Origin: Pseudomonadota bacterium | GTDB lineage: Bacteria > Tectomicrobia > Entotheonellia > Entotheonellales > Entotheonellaceae | DNA: 64,000 bases | NCBI GenBank assembly: GCA_005777235.1 | Contig: SXND01000083.1 | Location: 1-64,000 of the forward strand | Direction: 5' to 3' | Part shown: in pieces, positions 34,050-41,514 of the stretch | Numbering within the stretch: position 1 is the first letter of the stretch | Layout of the letters: the number at the start of each line of letters is the position of its first letter | The notes under the pieces: model-generated | What the model was told of the DNA's origin: nothing | What the model saw: only the letters and a program-made list of their open reading frames with translations | Databases searched by the model: none | Program-made: the position numbers and the translations under genes

Positions 34050-34623
34050 AGCCTGCGCTGTGACCTGTCATGACTCGGTAGATGGGTTGTTGGTCATCAA
34101 GGATGCACGAGAAATACACGTACACATCGCCAAGGGGATCACGCTTGATAGTGACCGTTTTGATGGTGCCGTCAATCTCCTGAGACTTGGCGAATCTGTA
34201 GAGGGTGGCGCCGATCTTCAGGCGATTACCGTCGCGCAGCTTCCAGCCCGCTTGCGACAGCGTGAAGGACTTGGCGTTGCGGACCTTGCGAAAGGTCGGC
34301 GGCCCGACACGGCGCGTGATCTTCCCCGCTTGGCGCGCTTTCACGTGCGCAAAGAACGCCTTGGAGCCCTTGTCGATGCGTGCGGCAATGCCTTGGATGG
34401 CGTGGGAGCCCAGCTGCGTCCACCAGGCGTATTTGGGCAGCTTCTTCAGCTTGGTGAGGTGATTGTTGAGCGTAAAACACGACAAAGACTTCTTGTACAA
34501 ACGGTCGTAGCGTCGATGCAGCGCGATGCAGGGGTTGTGGATCGCACCGCCGACGTGGATCTGGCGATGCAGCTTCCCGTTGCGCTTCCTGCGATAGAGT
34601 TTGTACTTGAACGTCTTGGGCAT
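34050..34623 (-). pseudogene. tnpB: tnpB 5' half, upstream of the group II intron
   Basis: Starts MPKTFKYKLYRRKRNGKLHRQIHVGGAIHNPCIALHRRYDRLYKKSL and ends at GHSAGFAC, where intron sequence begins (LRPGGETSVPL is translated intron). It covers the wedge and N-terminal helical region of TnpB. At the RuvC-I position the residue is Ala (GF-A-C-GL) where TnpB nucleases have Asp (G-I-D-x-G-L). Its start codon is 2 nt after the stop of the upstream 48-aa ORF, so the two were co-translated. Confidence 0.75.
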
Positions 34624-34625
34624 GG

Positions 34626-34772
34626 CTACTGCACACCCTCACGCTTGGCTTGTTCACGGATGATGGTTTCGAGCTTAGCAGACATGCCGATACCAGACTT
34701 GTCAGCAAGTGCCCATAGCAAGCGTTTGGCTTTACGGGTGAGTGTCATGCTGGTAGAGAGTTTCTTTTCCAT
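34626..34772 (-). CDS. TnpB-associated 48-aa ribbon-helix-helix-like protein
   Basis: Too short for the ORF track. ATG at 34772, TAG at 34626-34628, product MEKKLSTSMTLTRKAKRLLW.. ending KLETIIREQAKREGVQ. The pattern of one beta strand (STSMTLT) followed by two helices (AKRLLWALADKS; SAKLETIIREQAKR) is like CopG/Arc-type RHH repressors. Homologous ORFs occur in front of the tnpB genes at 11.2 and 56.9 kb. It probably represses or modulates the element; that role is inferred only from position and fold pattern. Confidence 0.6.
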   Translation of the reverse strand: MEKKLSTSMTLTRKAKRLLWALADKSGIGMSAKLETIIREQAKREGVQ

Positions 34773-34878
34773 ACCGTTGTTCTACCATGAGATACGGTAG
34801 AATGCAATGGTGCACGCTTTTATGCTGACTTATGCCAGCACTAGGAATTGCCCAGAAGACTGGGCAAGCGCCTTATAT

Positions 34879-34898
34879 CCCCGGCCTGAACGCCGGGG
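34879..34898. repeat. IS left-end hairpin
   Basis: CCCCGGC-CTGAAC-GCCGGGG, followed by TTTT on the + strand. It lies upstream of the RHH-tnpB pair (minus strand), mirroring the hairpin at 31061-31092, so the element spans roughly 31.06-34.90 kb. On the + strand it also has the form of an intrinsic terminator. Confidence 0.5.
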
Positions 34899-34973
34899 TT
34901 TTACGGCGCCTTTGATAATAGCGGGGTCATACCGTTTGTCGTCTCTTAATCCGACTACCTGGGAGCAGTGCTG

Positions 34974-36203
34974 ATGCGTGTGCAGACGATGCGAACTGTC
35001 GATTATTTTGTGGGTATCCCGTTGTGTTGGTGCGCGTCGCTGCTCCAGCGCGTGCTCAACCTGTTCCACAGTGTACACGACACGCCACCGCAGCACGTGT
35101 TATTCATTGAGCTGTCGGAAATGGGCAGCACCATTTTAGCAGAGCCCGCCATGCAGAAACTGCAACACGCAACGGGAGCCACGCTGTATTTCTTAATTTT
35201 TGCCCGCTGTCAGGACAGTCTGAAACTTTTGCATACGATTCCCGAGCACCGGGTGTGCACCCTGCGCGACACCAACGTGTGGACACTGGCGGTGGATGTA
35301 GTGCGCTATGTGCTGTGGACGAGGCGACATGGGATCGATACGGTCATTGACTTGGAGCTGTTTTCGCGTTTTACGGCGTTGCTGACCTTTCTCGCCGGCG
35401 CGCCTCATCGGGTCGGGTTTTATGCCTATCATCACGAAGGCCTCTATCGGGGGACACTGCTCACGCATCAGGTGAGCTACAATCCCCACATCCACATCGC
35501 CAAGAACTTTCTGGCCCTGGTGGCGGCCCTCCTCTCAGCCACTCGGGAAGTACCGTACACCAAAATCTCGATCCGCGACGACGATATACGTATCCGTCAA
35601 CGACAGTTTACGTTGGCTGAACAACAGCACATGCACACCCGTCTACGGCATTATTACCCAGCCTATCATCCTGATGATCATGACCTGGTGTTGATCAACC
35701 CCAACGCCAGCGAATTCCTGCCGCAGCGCCGCTGGATGCCAGACAACTACGTTGCCCTTATCCAGCAGATCCTGCGCCAACATCCCCGCGTGCTGATCGT
35801 GATCACTGGCTCCCCGAGTGAACGGGATGAGGCGGAGGTGATGACCCAGCACGTGGCACATGAACGCTGCATCAATTTTGCCGGAGCCGTGCCTCTGATT
35901 GAATTGCCCGTACTGTATAGCATTTCCCAGTGTATGATCACCAATGATTCGGGGCCAGCGCACTTCGCCAGCATCACCGCCATGCCAACGTTTGTATTTT
36001 TCGGTCCCGAGACGCCCGCCCTCTACGGTCCGCTTGGCCACACCACACCCATCTATGCTGGCCTGGCGTGCTCGCCGTGCGTCGCGGCGACGAACCACCG
36101 CAAGACGCCCTGCCGCGATAATGTCTGTCTCCAGGTCATTGACCCGGCACAGGTGTACGCACTCGTCAAACCGACCCTGGACCGCAGAGGGGTCCACGCC
36201 TGA
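34974..36203 (+). CDS. Family 9 glycosyltransferase (heptosyltransferase-like)
   Basis: A 409-aa GT-B glycosyltransferase resembling ADP-heptose:LPS heptosyltransferases. The N-terminal nucleotide-sugar fold contains HVLFIELSEMGSTILAEPAMQKLQHATG (the family start is usually I-x-x-x-x-x-G-D-x-I-x-x-x-P). The C-terminal half has INPNASEFLPQRRWMPDNYVALI, the strand VLIVITGSPSERDEAE, AGAVPLIELPVLYSISQCMITNDSGPAHFASITAMPTFVFFGPETPALYGPLG and the Cys-rich CSPCVAATNHRKTPCRDNVCL. It is likely to act at the inner membrane on lipid-linked glycans or LPS core. A short N-terminal hydrophobic stretch precedes the fold. Confidence 0.87.
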   Translation: MRVQTMRTVDYFVGIPLCWCASLLQRVLNLFHSVHDTPPQHVLFIELSEMGSTILAEPAMQKLQHATGATLYFLIFARCQDSLKLLHTIPEHRVCTLRDTNVWTLAVDVVRYVLWTRRHGIDTVIDLELFSRFTALLTFLAGAPHRVGFYAYHHEGLYRGTLLTHQVSYNPHIHIAKNFLALVAALLSATREVPYTKISIRDDDIRIRQRQFTLAEQQHMHTRLRHYYPAYHPDDHDLVLINPNASEFLPQRRWMPDNYVALIQQILRQHPRVLIVITGSPSERDEAEVMTQHVAHERCINFAGAVPLIELPVLYSISQCMITNDSGPAHFASITAMPTFVFFGPETPALYGPLGHTTPIYAGLACSPCVAATNHRKTPCRDNVCLQVIDPAQVYALVKPTLDRRGVHA

Positions 36204-36747
36204 CGTGTAGTGGTATACATGCGTGCTGGGTGCAGGCGTTCCGTACGCACAGCGGTGCAGGGTGTGCGAAGGCTCAGGTGCTGTGCCATGGCTATCGAGC
36301 ACATACAACGCATTACTGTTACTGTTACCAGTGGGCTCTACGTCTCGGGCACGCCGATGACAACGCGGGGTGGTGGGCGGGCATCCTCCACGGCATGCAC
36401 CAGAGGCAGGAAACCTATGTGTCCCCGCAGACCATCCGCGCCCCGGGGTTTCTGGCATTCTCTGGCGCGTTGGCCTGCAAAAGCCTGCTGATGCTGGCGT
36501 CTACAGGTCTGCGCGCAGGATCGAGGGACGGCTGCTCGGGGAACGCGTGAATAGACTGTGCCGCCCGCCACGGGCGGAAGCCTTCCGAGGCTGGAGCGCG
36601 AGGACGGCGCCCTTCCTGCCGCACAGCGCTGCCCAGCGGGGGTGTATGTGGGGGCTCGGCCCCTGCATGAGCAAGCGGGGATCGCACGGCTGTTGCAGCC
36701 GTGGACGTCCTTACTCCATCGGCAGGGTCTATCTCCCGAGGGCCCTG
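36204..36747. other. Intergenic region without a supported gene
   Basis: Overlapping ORFs exist in four frames, none with a recognisable domain or good ribosome-binding site. The sequence is GC-rich and may hold decayed coding DNA, but I cannot identify the source. Confidence 0.4.
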
Positions 36748-37179
36748 CTAGCCGATCTCGGCGACCAATTGTTCCACCTGGCGTTGCACTTGGCGAAAGA
36801 TGTCGTAGGCAAAAGCCTCTGTGCGGTCTGCGGCGTCTGGGATATCCCAAAACATCACCTTGCCATGTTCCTGCAGGTAGTGCGGCCACCGCTCCTTCTC
36901 TGCGATGACGATGACCAGATCCGCCGTATCGAGCATTGCAGGGTTGAGCTGTTGTCTTTCTTTCTCTGCGATGTCTATCCCGAGTTCTCGTCTGAGGTAC
37001 GTCACAGAGCGTTGGATGGGCAGGTCTTTGAGTTTTTTGCTGGGGAGTTTTTCCTGTGCGACCAGCGCATTGACGGCGATGCCAGCACTCGCAGAGTCAT
37101 GCCGGGATAGGGTACTGAAATAGGTTTGTGCTACCTGACTTCTCCCGATATTGCCATAACACACAAAGAGCAATTGCAT
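36748..37179 (-). CDS. Low-molecular-weight phosphotyrosine phosphatase-like protein
   Basis: A 143-aa protein from the ATG at 37179 (MQLLFVCYGNIGRSQVAQTYF). It carries the P-loop C-x5-R-S (CYGNIGRS) at the N terminus and a DIPD-type acid loop (VMFWDIPDAADR), the two active-site elements of the LMW-PTP/arsenate reductase fold. The P-loop differs from the common CTGNICRS in its second conserved Cys (Gly here), so arsenate-reductase chemistry that needs extra cysteines is unlikely. The neighbours give no clue to its target. Confidence 0.75.
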   Translation of the reverse strand: MQLLFVCYGNIGRSQVAQTYFSTLSRHDSASAGIAVNALVAQEKLPSKKLKDLPIQRSVTYLRRELGIDIAEKERQQLNPAMLDTADLVIVIAEKERWPHYLQEHGKVMFWDIPDAADRTEAFAYDIFRQVQRQVEQLVAEIG

Positions 37180-37272
37180 AATAATATCACCCCATTGAGG
37201 CACTTAGCTGTGCCTTCATGACGCCTAACCATAGGAAGACGGCTCGATTCCATGGCAGCCTTAGGGAATGTT

Positions 37273-37758
37273 CTAGACATATCGCAACAGTGATTGCATG
37301 ATCTGTGCCGATTTTTTCTCTATAGAGATTTTGCTTTCCATCATCTTGAGAAGAAAATACTGATGTTTCTCACTGTATGCTTCTCGTACAGCGTGATCTA
37401 CCGTACCATTGTGCGAGGCAGTCATGTGGCTTTCTCCTTCGCTTCTCCAGACATTGTAATGCTCTGCCGTCTTGACAAGATCCCTTACGGCATCCTGCAT
37501 TTCTGGGAAATAGATTCGGATGATCGTATTGATGTGATTGACGGTACTTGGGCTTCCACTGGCACATGTTCTCGCCAGAGTCGCGCTGCGTTCCTTCGCC
37601 AACCATTGCTCGAACTCATGCGTGAGCGCTGCAAGGTGTTCCAGCTTGTTGAGTCGTAGAGATTGTTTGCCATGCGACGTCGTGAGTTTATACGTGAGAA
37701 AGTTTCCTGCAAGGCCGCCCACAATGGCTATCAGACCACTAATACCCATGGCATGCAC
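37273..37758 (-). CDS. Small membrane-anchored protein of unknown function
   Basis: A 161-aa protein with one N-terminal transmembrane helix (GISGLIAIVGGLAGNFLTYKLT) and a charged helical cytoplasmic part (LRLNKLEHLAALTHEFEQWLAKERSATLART; YSEKHQYFLLKMMESKISIEKKSAQIMQSLLRYV). No family recognised. The codon usage is AT-richer than the backbone, suggesting acquired DNA. ATG at 37749 is an alternative start. Confidence 0.55.
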   Translation of the reverse strand: MHAMGISGLIAIVGGLAGNFLTYKLTTSHGKQSLRLNKLEHLAALTHEFEQWLAKERSATLARTCASGSPSTVNHINTIIRIYFPEMQDAVRDLVKTAEHYNVWRSEGESHMTASHNGTVDHAVREAYSEKHQYFLLKMMESKISIEKKSAQIMQSLLRYV

Positions 37759-38067
37759 CTATGGTTTCTACTCCCTCCAGCGGGAGAGCCGAGCCCTTTC
37801 TCTCATACTCCAGATACGCTGTCTCTGGAGCACACCCAGAGCTGGGATGCAACTGCGCAGAGAGTAGCCTACACATTTGAGGCGAAGATGAATCGTACAC
37901 GCAGACAGTATGAAGGCAGCCATCATGCTGTCTGCCAGCCTGCACAATGGAGGCTAGAGTTCCAGCGCTTGCCAGGAGCGCGCCGACACTTCAGTACAAT
38001 AAGTATCCACAGGTGCCAGACAAGAGACGGTCCGGGCACGGCGCAACCGACACGGAGAATGGGACAC
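37759..38067. other. Intergenic region
   Basis: About 310 bp between the membrane protein start and the truncated cyclase-module ORF. I see no supported gene, repeat or terminator. Confidence 0.4.
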
Positions 38068-38337
38068 ATGGACTTTTACGCGGTGCTGGATCAGATTCTC
38101 GCGTTTCTGCGCCAGTGCAGTCGTGTCTCGTATCGCGCCCTCACACGCCAATTCGACCTGGATGACCTGGCAGTTGAAATCATTGACGTGCACCAGTGTG
38201 CGGTGGATGAGGGGGGCAGTATACTGGTGTGGACGGGCGCGGGCACCGTGACCGCCGTGCCCGAGCCCGTACCAGTGCAGACTCCGCTGACTCATATGGG
38301 CAGCTCCACCGTAATAACCCACGCTCCACAGGTCTGA
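38068..38337 (+). pseudogene. Fragment of the N-terminal module of an adenylate-cyclase/ATPase-type regulator
   Basis: The peptide MDFYAVLDQILAFLRQCSRVSYRALTRQFDLDDLAVEIIDVHQCAVDEGGSILVWTG matches my recollection of the short N-terminal module of large cyclase/AAA-type regulators (MDFYxVLDQVxxLLRQRGRVxYRALKRQFxLDD, then LAVDExGxVLVWTG). Here it ends after about 90 residues in unrelated sequence and no cyclase or ATPase domain follows. I read it as a truncated remnant. Confidence 0.45.
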
Positions 38338-38443
38338 TAATCGGCCTCGATTCTTGGGAACCAAATCTCGGATTTGCCTCCAAAAATGAGCGAACCGTGC
38401 GGGCTCAATCTGAGATTTCCGCTTCTGAGGGTATTGTTGTAGT

Positions 38444-38668
38444 ATGAGAATTCTGAGTACAGAACCGACACAACAGGAAGATTTTGTGAGCCTTTACCGG
38501 CGCGCACTCAGAGACTTCGGGGCCGCGGCTTTGTGGAGCAGCTGCGCCGTGCCCGAACCGAGACATGAAGATGCCTTAGCCATTACGCACAGTCTGCGAG
38601 TTGAAGGCAACTTGGAGGCGCGTCGTCTGGCGGAGCAGATTGAGCAGGCGTGCTGTGCCGCTCTCTAA
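38444..38668 (+). CDS. Small protein upstream of nucleotidyltransferase toxin-like gene
   Basis: A 74-aa ORF (MRILSTEPTQQEDFVSLYRRALRDFGAAALWSSCAVPEPRHEDALAITHSLRVEGNLEARRLAEQIEQACCAAL). Its C terminus overlaps the GTG start of the downstream nucleotidyltransferase reading frame by 14 bp, so the two are translationally coupled. Size, position and coupling suggest the antitoxin or adaptor of an AbiE-like pair. No fold recognised. Confidence 0.55.
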   Translation: MRILSTEPTQQEDFVSLYRRALRDFGAAALWSSCAVPEPRHEDALAITHSLRVEGNLEARRLAEQIEQACCAAL

Positions 38669-39334
38669 AATTCAAACCGACATACTCCGGCTGCTCGCCG
38701 CGCATCGTGACCCGGAAAGTTATGTCGCGAGGAATACGCCTTTGAACCGTGATGCCCCACAATATTCGAGGGACATTGACGTGTTCCACGACCGCGAGGA
38801 ACGTGTGGCACAGGCGGCTGAACAGGATAGCACGGTCTTGCAACAGCATGGGTATGCGCTACAATGGCTGCGGCGTGAGTCAACCTTTTATGCGGTGCTT
38901 GCCCAGCACGACGGCGAAACCACGAAACTGGAATGGGTGCTGGACAGCGACTGCCGGTTTTTCCGACGATACGGGATGAAGCCTTTGGCTATATCCTCCA
39001 TCCGATTGACCTTGCCATCAACAAAATCATGGCCGCCGCGGGGCGGCGGGAGCCGCGCGACGTGGTGGATCTGTTGACGATCCACGACCGGATTCTTCCA
39101 CTTGGCGCTGTGATGTGGGCTGCTGTCGGCAAGTCGATTGGTTTCACGCCAGAAGGACTCATTAATGAAGTGCGTCGCCTTGCTCGTTACACGGAAGCGG
39201 ATTTCCGGTGCGTGGCGAGCGAGCCGCCGGTAAACCCTGCCGCGGTTATGACGTATCTGAGGCAGCTCCTTGACGAGGCGGAAGCCTTTGTTCTACGGAT
39301 GCCGACCGACAAGGTTGGACTGCTGTTTCTGTAG
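38655..39334 (+). pseudogene. AbiEii/AbiGii-type nucleotidyltransferase (toxin family), frameshifted
   Basis: Reading from GTG at 38655: PLSKIQTDILRLLAAHRDPESYVARNTPLNRDAPQYSRDIDVFHD (the strand-then-DIDVFHD nucleotidyltransferase motif) up to LDSDCRFF. The frame then changes at about 38960 and continues PTIRDEAFGYILHPIDLAINKIMAAAGRREPRDVVDLLTIHD to the stop. Losing one C in the TTTTTCCGACG stretch explains the shift. The DLAINKI and RxPRDxxDL blocks are characteristic of AbiEii-like toxins. Either inactivated or a sequencing error in a homopolymer-like run. Confidence 0.65.
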
Positions 39335-39351
39335 GGCGGAAATATAGTATA

Positions 39352-39490
39352 ACATGATCTATACAACCTGGAGGCGTACACGACCCATGCCGGGCAACGG
39401 CTCGGCCAATGGCTCGGCCAATGGCCCACCAGCCCCGACATCGCGGCTGCGATGTTTGAGTATTACCAGCAGTCGCCCAACCCTGCCTAA
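39352..39490 (+). pseudogene. C-terminal fragment of an unidentified gene
   Basis: An open frame without a start encodes LYNLEAYTTHAGQRLGQWLG, then QWPTSPDIAAAMFEYYQQSP and NPA before TAA. The composition is protein-like, unlike the overlapping MIYTTWRR frame of the track. A GGCTCGGCCAAT duplication is visible (LGQWLGQW). It is probably the tail of a gene whose front was deleted. Confidence 0.35.
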
Positions 39491-39527
39491 CGTCGCACAC
39501 CCCGTTTCTTGCGACGTGCGTCACAAT

Positions 39528-40301
39528 TTACGACCCCTGCGGTGCTGATTCACCTAAGAGATTAATGGTGTGCGCCATGTACCCCGCCCCGAAGCCATTA
39601 TCGATATTCACTACGGCAATCCCCGAGGCACAACTATTGAGCATGGCCAGCAGTGGCGCCAGGCCGTGAAAATGCGCCCCATACCCCACGCTGGTTGGCA
39701 CGGCAATAATCGGCTTGTCCACCAGTCCGCCGACCACGCTGGGGAGCGCGCCTTCCATCCCAGCCACCACCACAATGACACGGGCGGCGGTGAACACGGC
39801 ATGCTGGTCCAGCAGGCGGTGCAACCCGGCCACCCCCACGTCGTACACGGTCTGCACCGTACTGCCCAAGGCCCGGGCTGTGACCACCGCTTCTTCCGCC
39901 ACGGGCAGGTCAGACGTACCCGCCGCTGCCACCAAGACGATACCCTGCGTCCCGGCCTGCTGCGGGTGCTGGCGTACCGCCACCGTACGCGCTATGGCGT
40001 TGTATTCCGCCTGCGGGGCCAGGGTGAGCAGAGCTTCTGCCGCCTGCGGGGCGAGACGAGTCGCCAAAAGATCGCTGCCATGCTGTAACATGCGCTCGCC
40101 GATGGCCCGTATCTGGTCCACCGTTTTGCCCTCACCGTAGATCACTTCCGGCACGCCCTGGCGGAGACTGCGGTGATGGTCGATGCGGGCGAACCCCAGG
40201 TCTTCGTAGGGCATAAAGCGTAAGTGCTCGAGCCCAGCCTCGGGGGACACCGTGCCGTCAGCAATATGCTGTAATAGTTGAGCGACTTGTGTGCGATTCA
40301 T
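39528..40301 (-). CDS. larB: Pyridinium-dithiocarboxylate synthase LarB (nickel-pincer cofactor biosynthesis)
   Basis: LarB carboxylates the nicotinate dinucleotide ring at the start of nickel-pincer cofactor synthesis. The 257-aa protein shows the N-terminal helical region (MNRTQVAQLLQHIADGTVSPEAGLEHLRFMPYEDLGFARIDHHRSLRQGVPEVIYGEGKT) and the PurE/AIR-carboxylase-like domain. Its blocks are VLVAAAGTSDLPVAEEAVVTARALG, VAGLHRLLDQ, VIVVVAGMEGALPSVVGGLVDKPIIAVPTSVGYG and GFGAGYMAHTINLLG. It overlaps gpsA by 4 bp (ATGA). larC is at 29.8-31.0 kb, separated by mobile elements. Confidence 0.93.
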   Translation of the reverse strand: MNRTQVAQLLQHIADGTVSPEAGLEHLRFMPYEDLGFARIDHHRSLRQGVPEVIYGEGKTVDQIRAIGERMLQHGSDLLATRLAPQAAEALLTLAPQAEYNAIARTVAVRQHPQQAGTQGIVLVAAAGTSDLPVAEEAVVTARALGSTVQTVYDVGVAGLHRLLDQHAVFTAARVIVVVAGMEGALPSVVGGLVDKPIIAVPTSVGYGAHFHGLAPLLAMLNSCASGIAVVNIDNGFGAGYMAHTINLLGESAPQGS

Positions 40302-41335
40302 CCTCTGGCCTCTTGCTGATCTTCGTGCTTTAAGGTGCGCTGCATCAGTGCTGTGACCGCTTCTCGTGGTCTCACCTGTCCCTGGAGGACGGCATAGACT
40401 TGCTCGGCAATTGGCATCTCCACTTGCCAACGCTGCCCCAGGGCCACCGCGGCACTGGTGGTGGTCACCCCTTCGGCCACCATCTGCATGTGTGACAAAA
40501 TATCCGCCAAGGTCTGCCCCTGGCCCAGTTGTTTCCCGACGGCGTAATTGCGGCTGAGATGCCCGGTGCAGGTCAGCACCAGGTCCCCCATGCCCGAGAG
40601 TCCGGCAAAGGTCTGCGCCTGCGCGCCCATAGCGACCCCAAGCTGGGTCATCTCGGCTAAACCGCGTGTAATCAGGGCGGCGCGGGTATTGTAGCCCAGC
40701 CGTAAACCGTCGCAGACGCCGGCGGCAAGCGCCATGACATTTTTGAGGGCGCCACCAAGCTCCACCCCCAGCACATCGGTGTTGGTATACACGCGAAAAG
40801 TCGCCGTGCTGTACAGCTGCTGCACGCTTTCCGCAACCGCGCGCTGTTGGGACGCGACAACGGCTACGGCTGGCAAGCCCTGACTCACTTCTTGGGCGAA
40901 AGTGGGGCCCGACAACACCGCCAGGCGTAAGCCTGGGCATGACGCGAGTGTCGCCTGCAAGACCTGCGACATGGTGCACAGCGAGCCGGCTTCGATACCT
41001 TTGGTGGCGCTGATCAGCAGCGCGTTCTGGGGCACGTGTGGTGCCAGCATGGCCCACACGGTGCGGACCGCATGGGAAGGCACGACGGAGACAAACGTCT
41101 CGGTCCCCGCGGTGACTGCGCGCATGTCTGCGGTGCACGTCAAGCGTGGATGGAACAGCACGCCGGGTAAATACACGGCATTCTCGCGCTCACGTGTGAG
41201 ACGCTGGGCCAGATGCGGGGATCGGACCCAGAGCCTGACTTCGTGCCCTTGTGTCGCCAGGAGTTGGGCCAAGGCCGTGCCCCATGACCCCGCGCCAATG
41301 ACGGCGACCCGTGTGGTGTGTCTCTGCTCTGCCAT
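40298..41335 (-). CDS. gpsA: Glycerol-3-phosphate dehydrogenase [NAD(P)+]
   Basis: Reduces dihydroxyacetone phosphate to sn-glycerol-3-phosphate for phospholipid synthesis. The 345-aa protein starting MAEQRHTTRVAVIGAGSWGTALAQLLATQGHEVRLWVR has the Rossmann GxGxxG motif, then ISATKGIE, LSGPTFAQEV, the catalytic Lys block GALKNVMALAAGVCDGLRLGYNTRAALITRGLAEM and LSGMGDLVLTCTG. The start at 41335 agrees with the family N terminus. Coupled to larB downstream. Confidence 0.95.
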   Translation of the reverse strand: MAEQRHTTRVAVIGAGSWGTALAQLLATQGHEVRLWVRSPHLAQRLTRERENAVYLPGVLFHPRLTCTADMRAVTAGTETFVSVVPSHAVRTVWAMLAPHVPQNALLISATKGIEAGSLCTMSQVLQATLASCPGLRLAVLSGPTFAQEVSQGLPAVAVVASQQRAVAESVQQLYSTATFRVYTNTDVLGVELGGALKNVMALAAGVCDGLRLGYNTRAALITRGLAEMTQLGVAMGAQAQTFAGLSGMGDLVLTCTGHLSRNYAVGKQLGQGQTLADILSHMQMVAEGVTTTSAAVALGQRWQVEMPIAEQVYAVLQGQVRPREAVTALMQRTLKHEDQQEARG

Positions 41336-41514
41336 CTCGGCCCTCACCTCCAGCACGGCACCGTGTGCCCAGTCGAGACCACGCCTCTCTGCTCACAACG
41401 GCCCACGCGCCTCCATGCCCCTTGGCTGCCGTTCGGGGCTCCTCACGTACTTTGGGTGGATAGTGTACAGCATTATATGCGCCACAGCAGTCTGCCACGC
41501 CATAGGCGCCTCAA

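Larger units (their letters stand above)
31688..34050 (-). mobile_element. Degenerate group II intron inserted in tnpB
   Basis: About 2.36 kb on the minus strand between the two halves of a tnpB gene. The 3' end carries a canonical 34-nt domain V and a domain VI-like hairpin (GGAGGGTGGTAACACCCTCC). The 5' end reads TTGCGACCAGGAGGTGAAAC, close to the GUGYG-type start of group II introns. The interior encodes a broken reverse transcriptase/maturase ending in an HNH domain. Exon junctions are accurate to a few nt only; splicing would restore GCC TGT GGG TTG ACG in frame. Confidence 0.8.

Noticed and set aside
36338-37110. Several overlapping 90-250-aa ORFs at 36.3-37.1 kb
   Set aside because: Mutually overlapping frames without domains; part is antisense to the LMW phosphatase gene.
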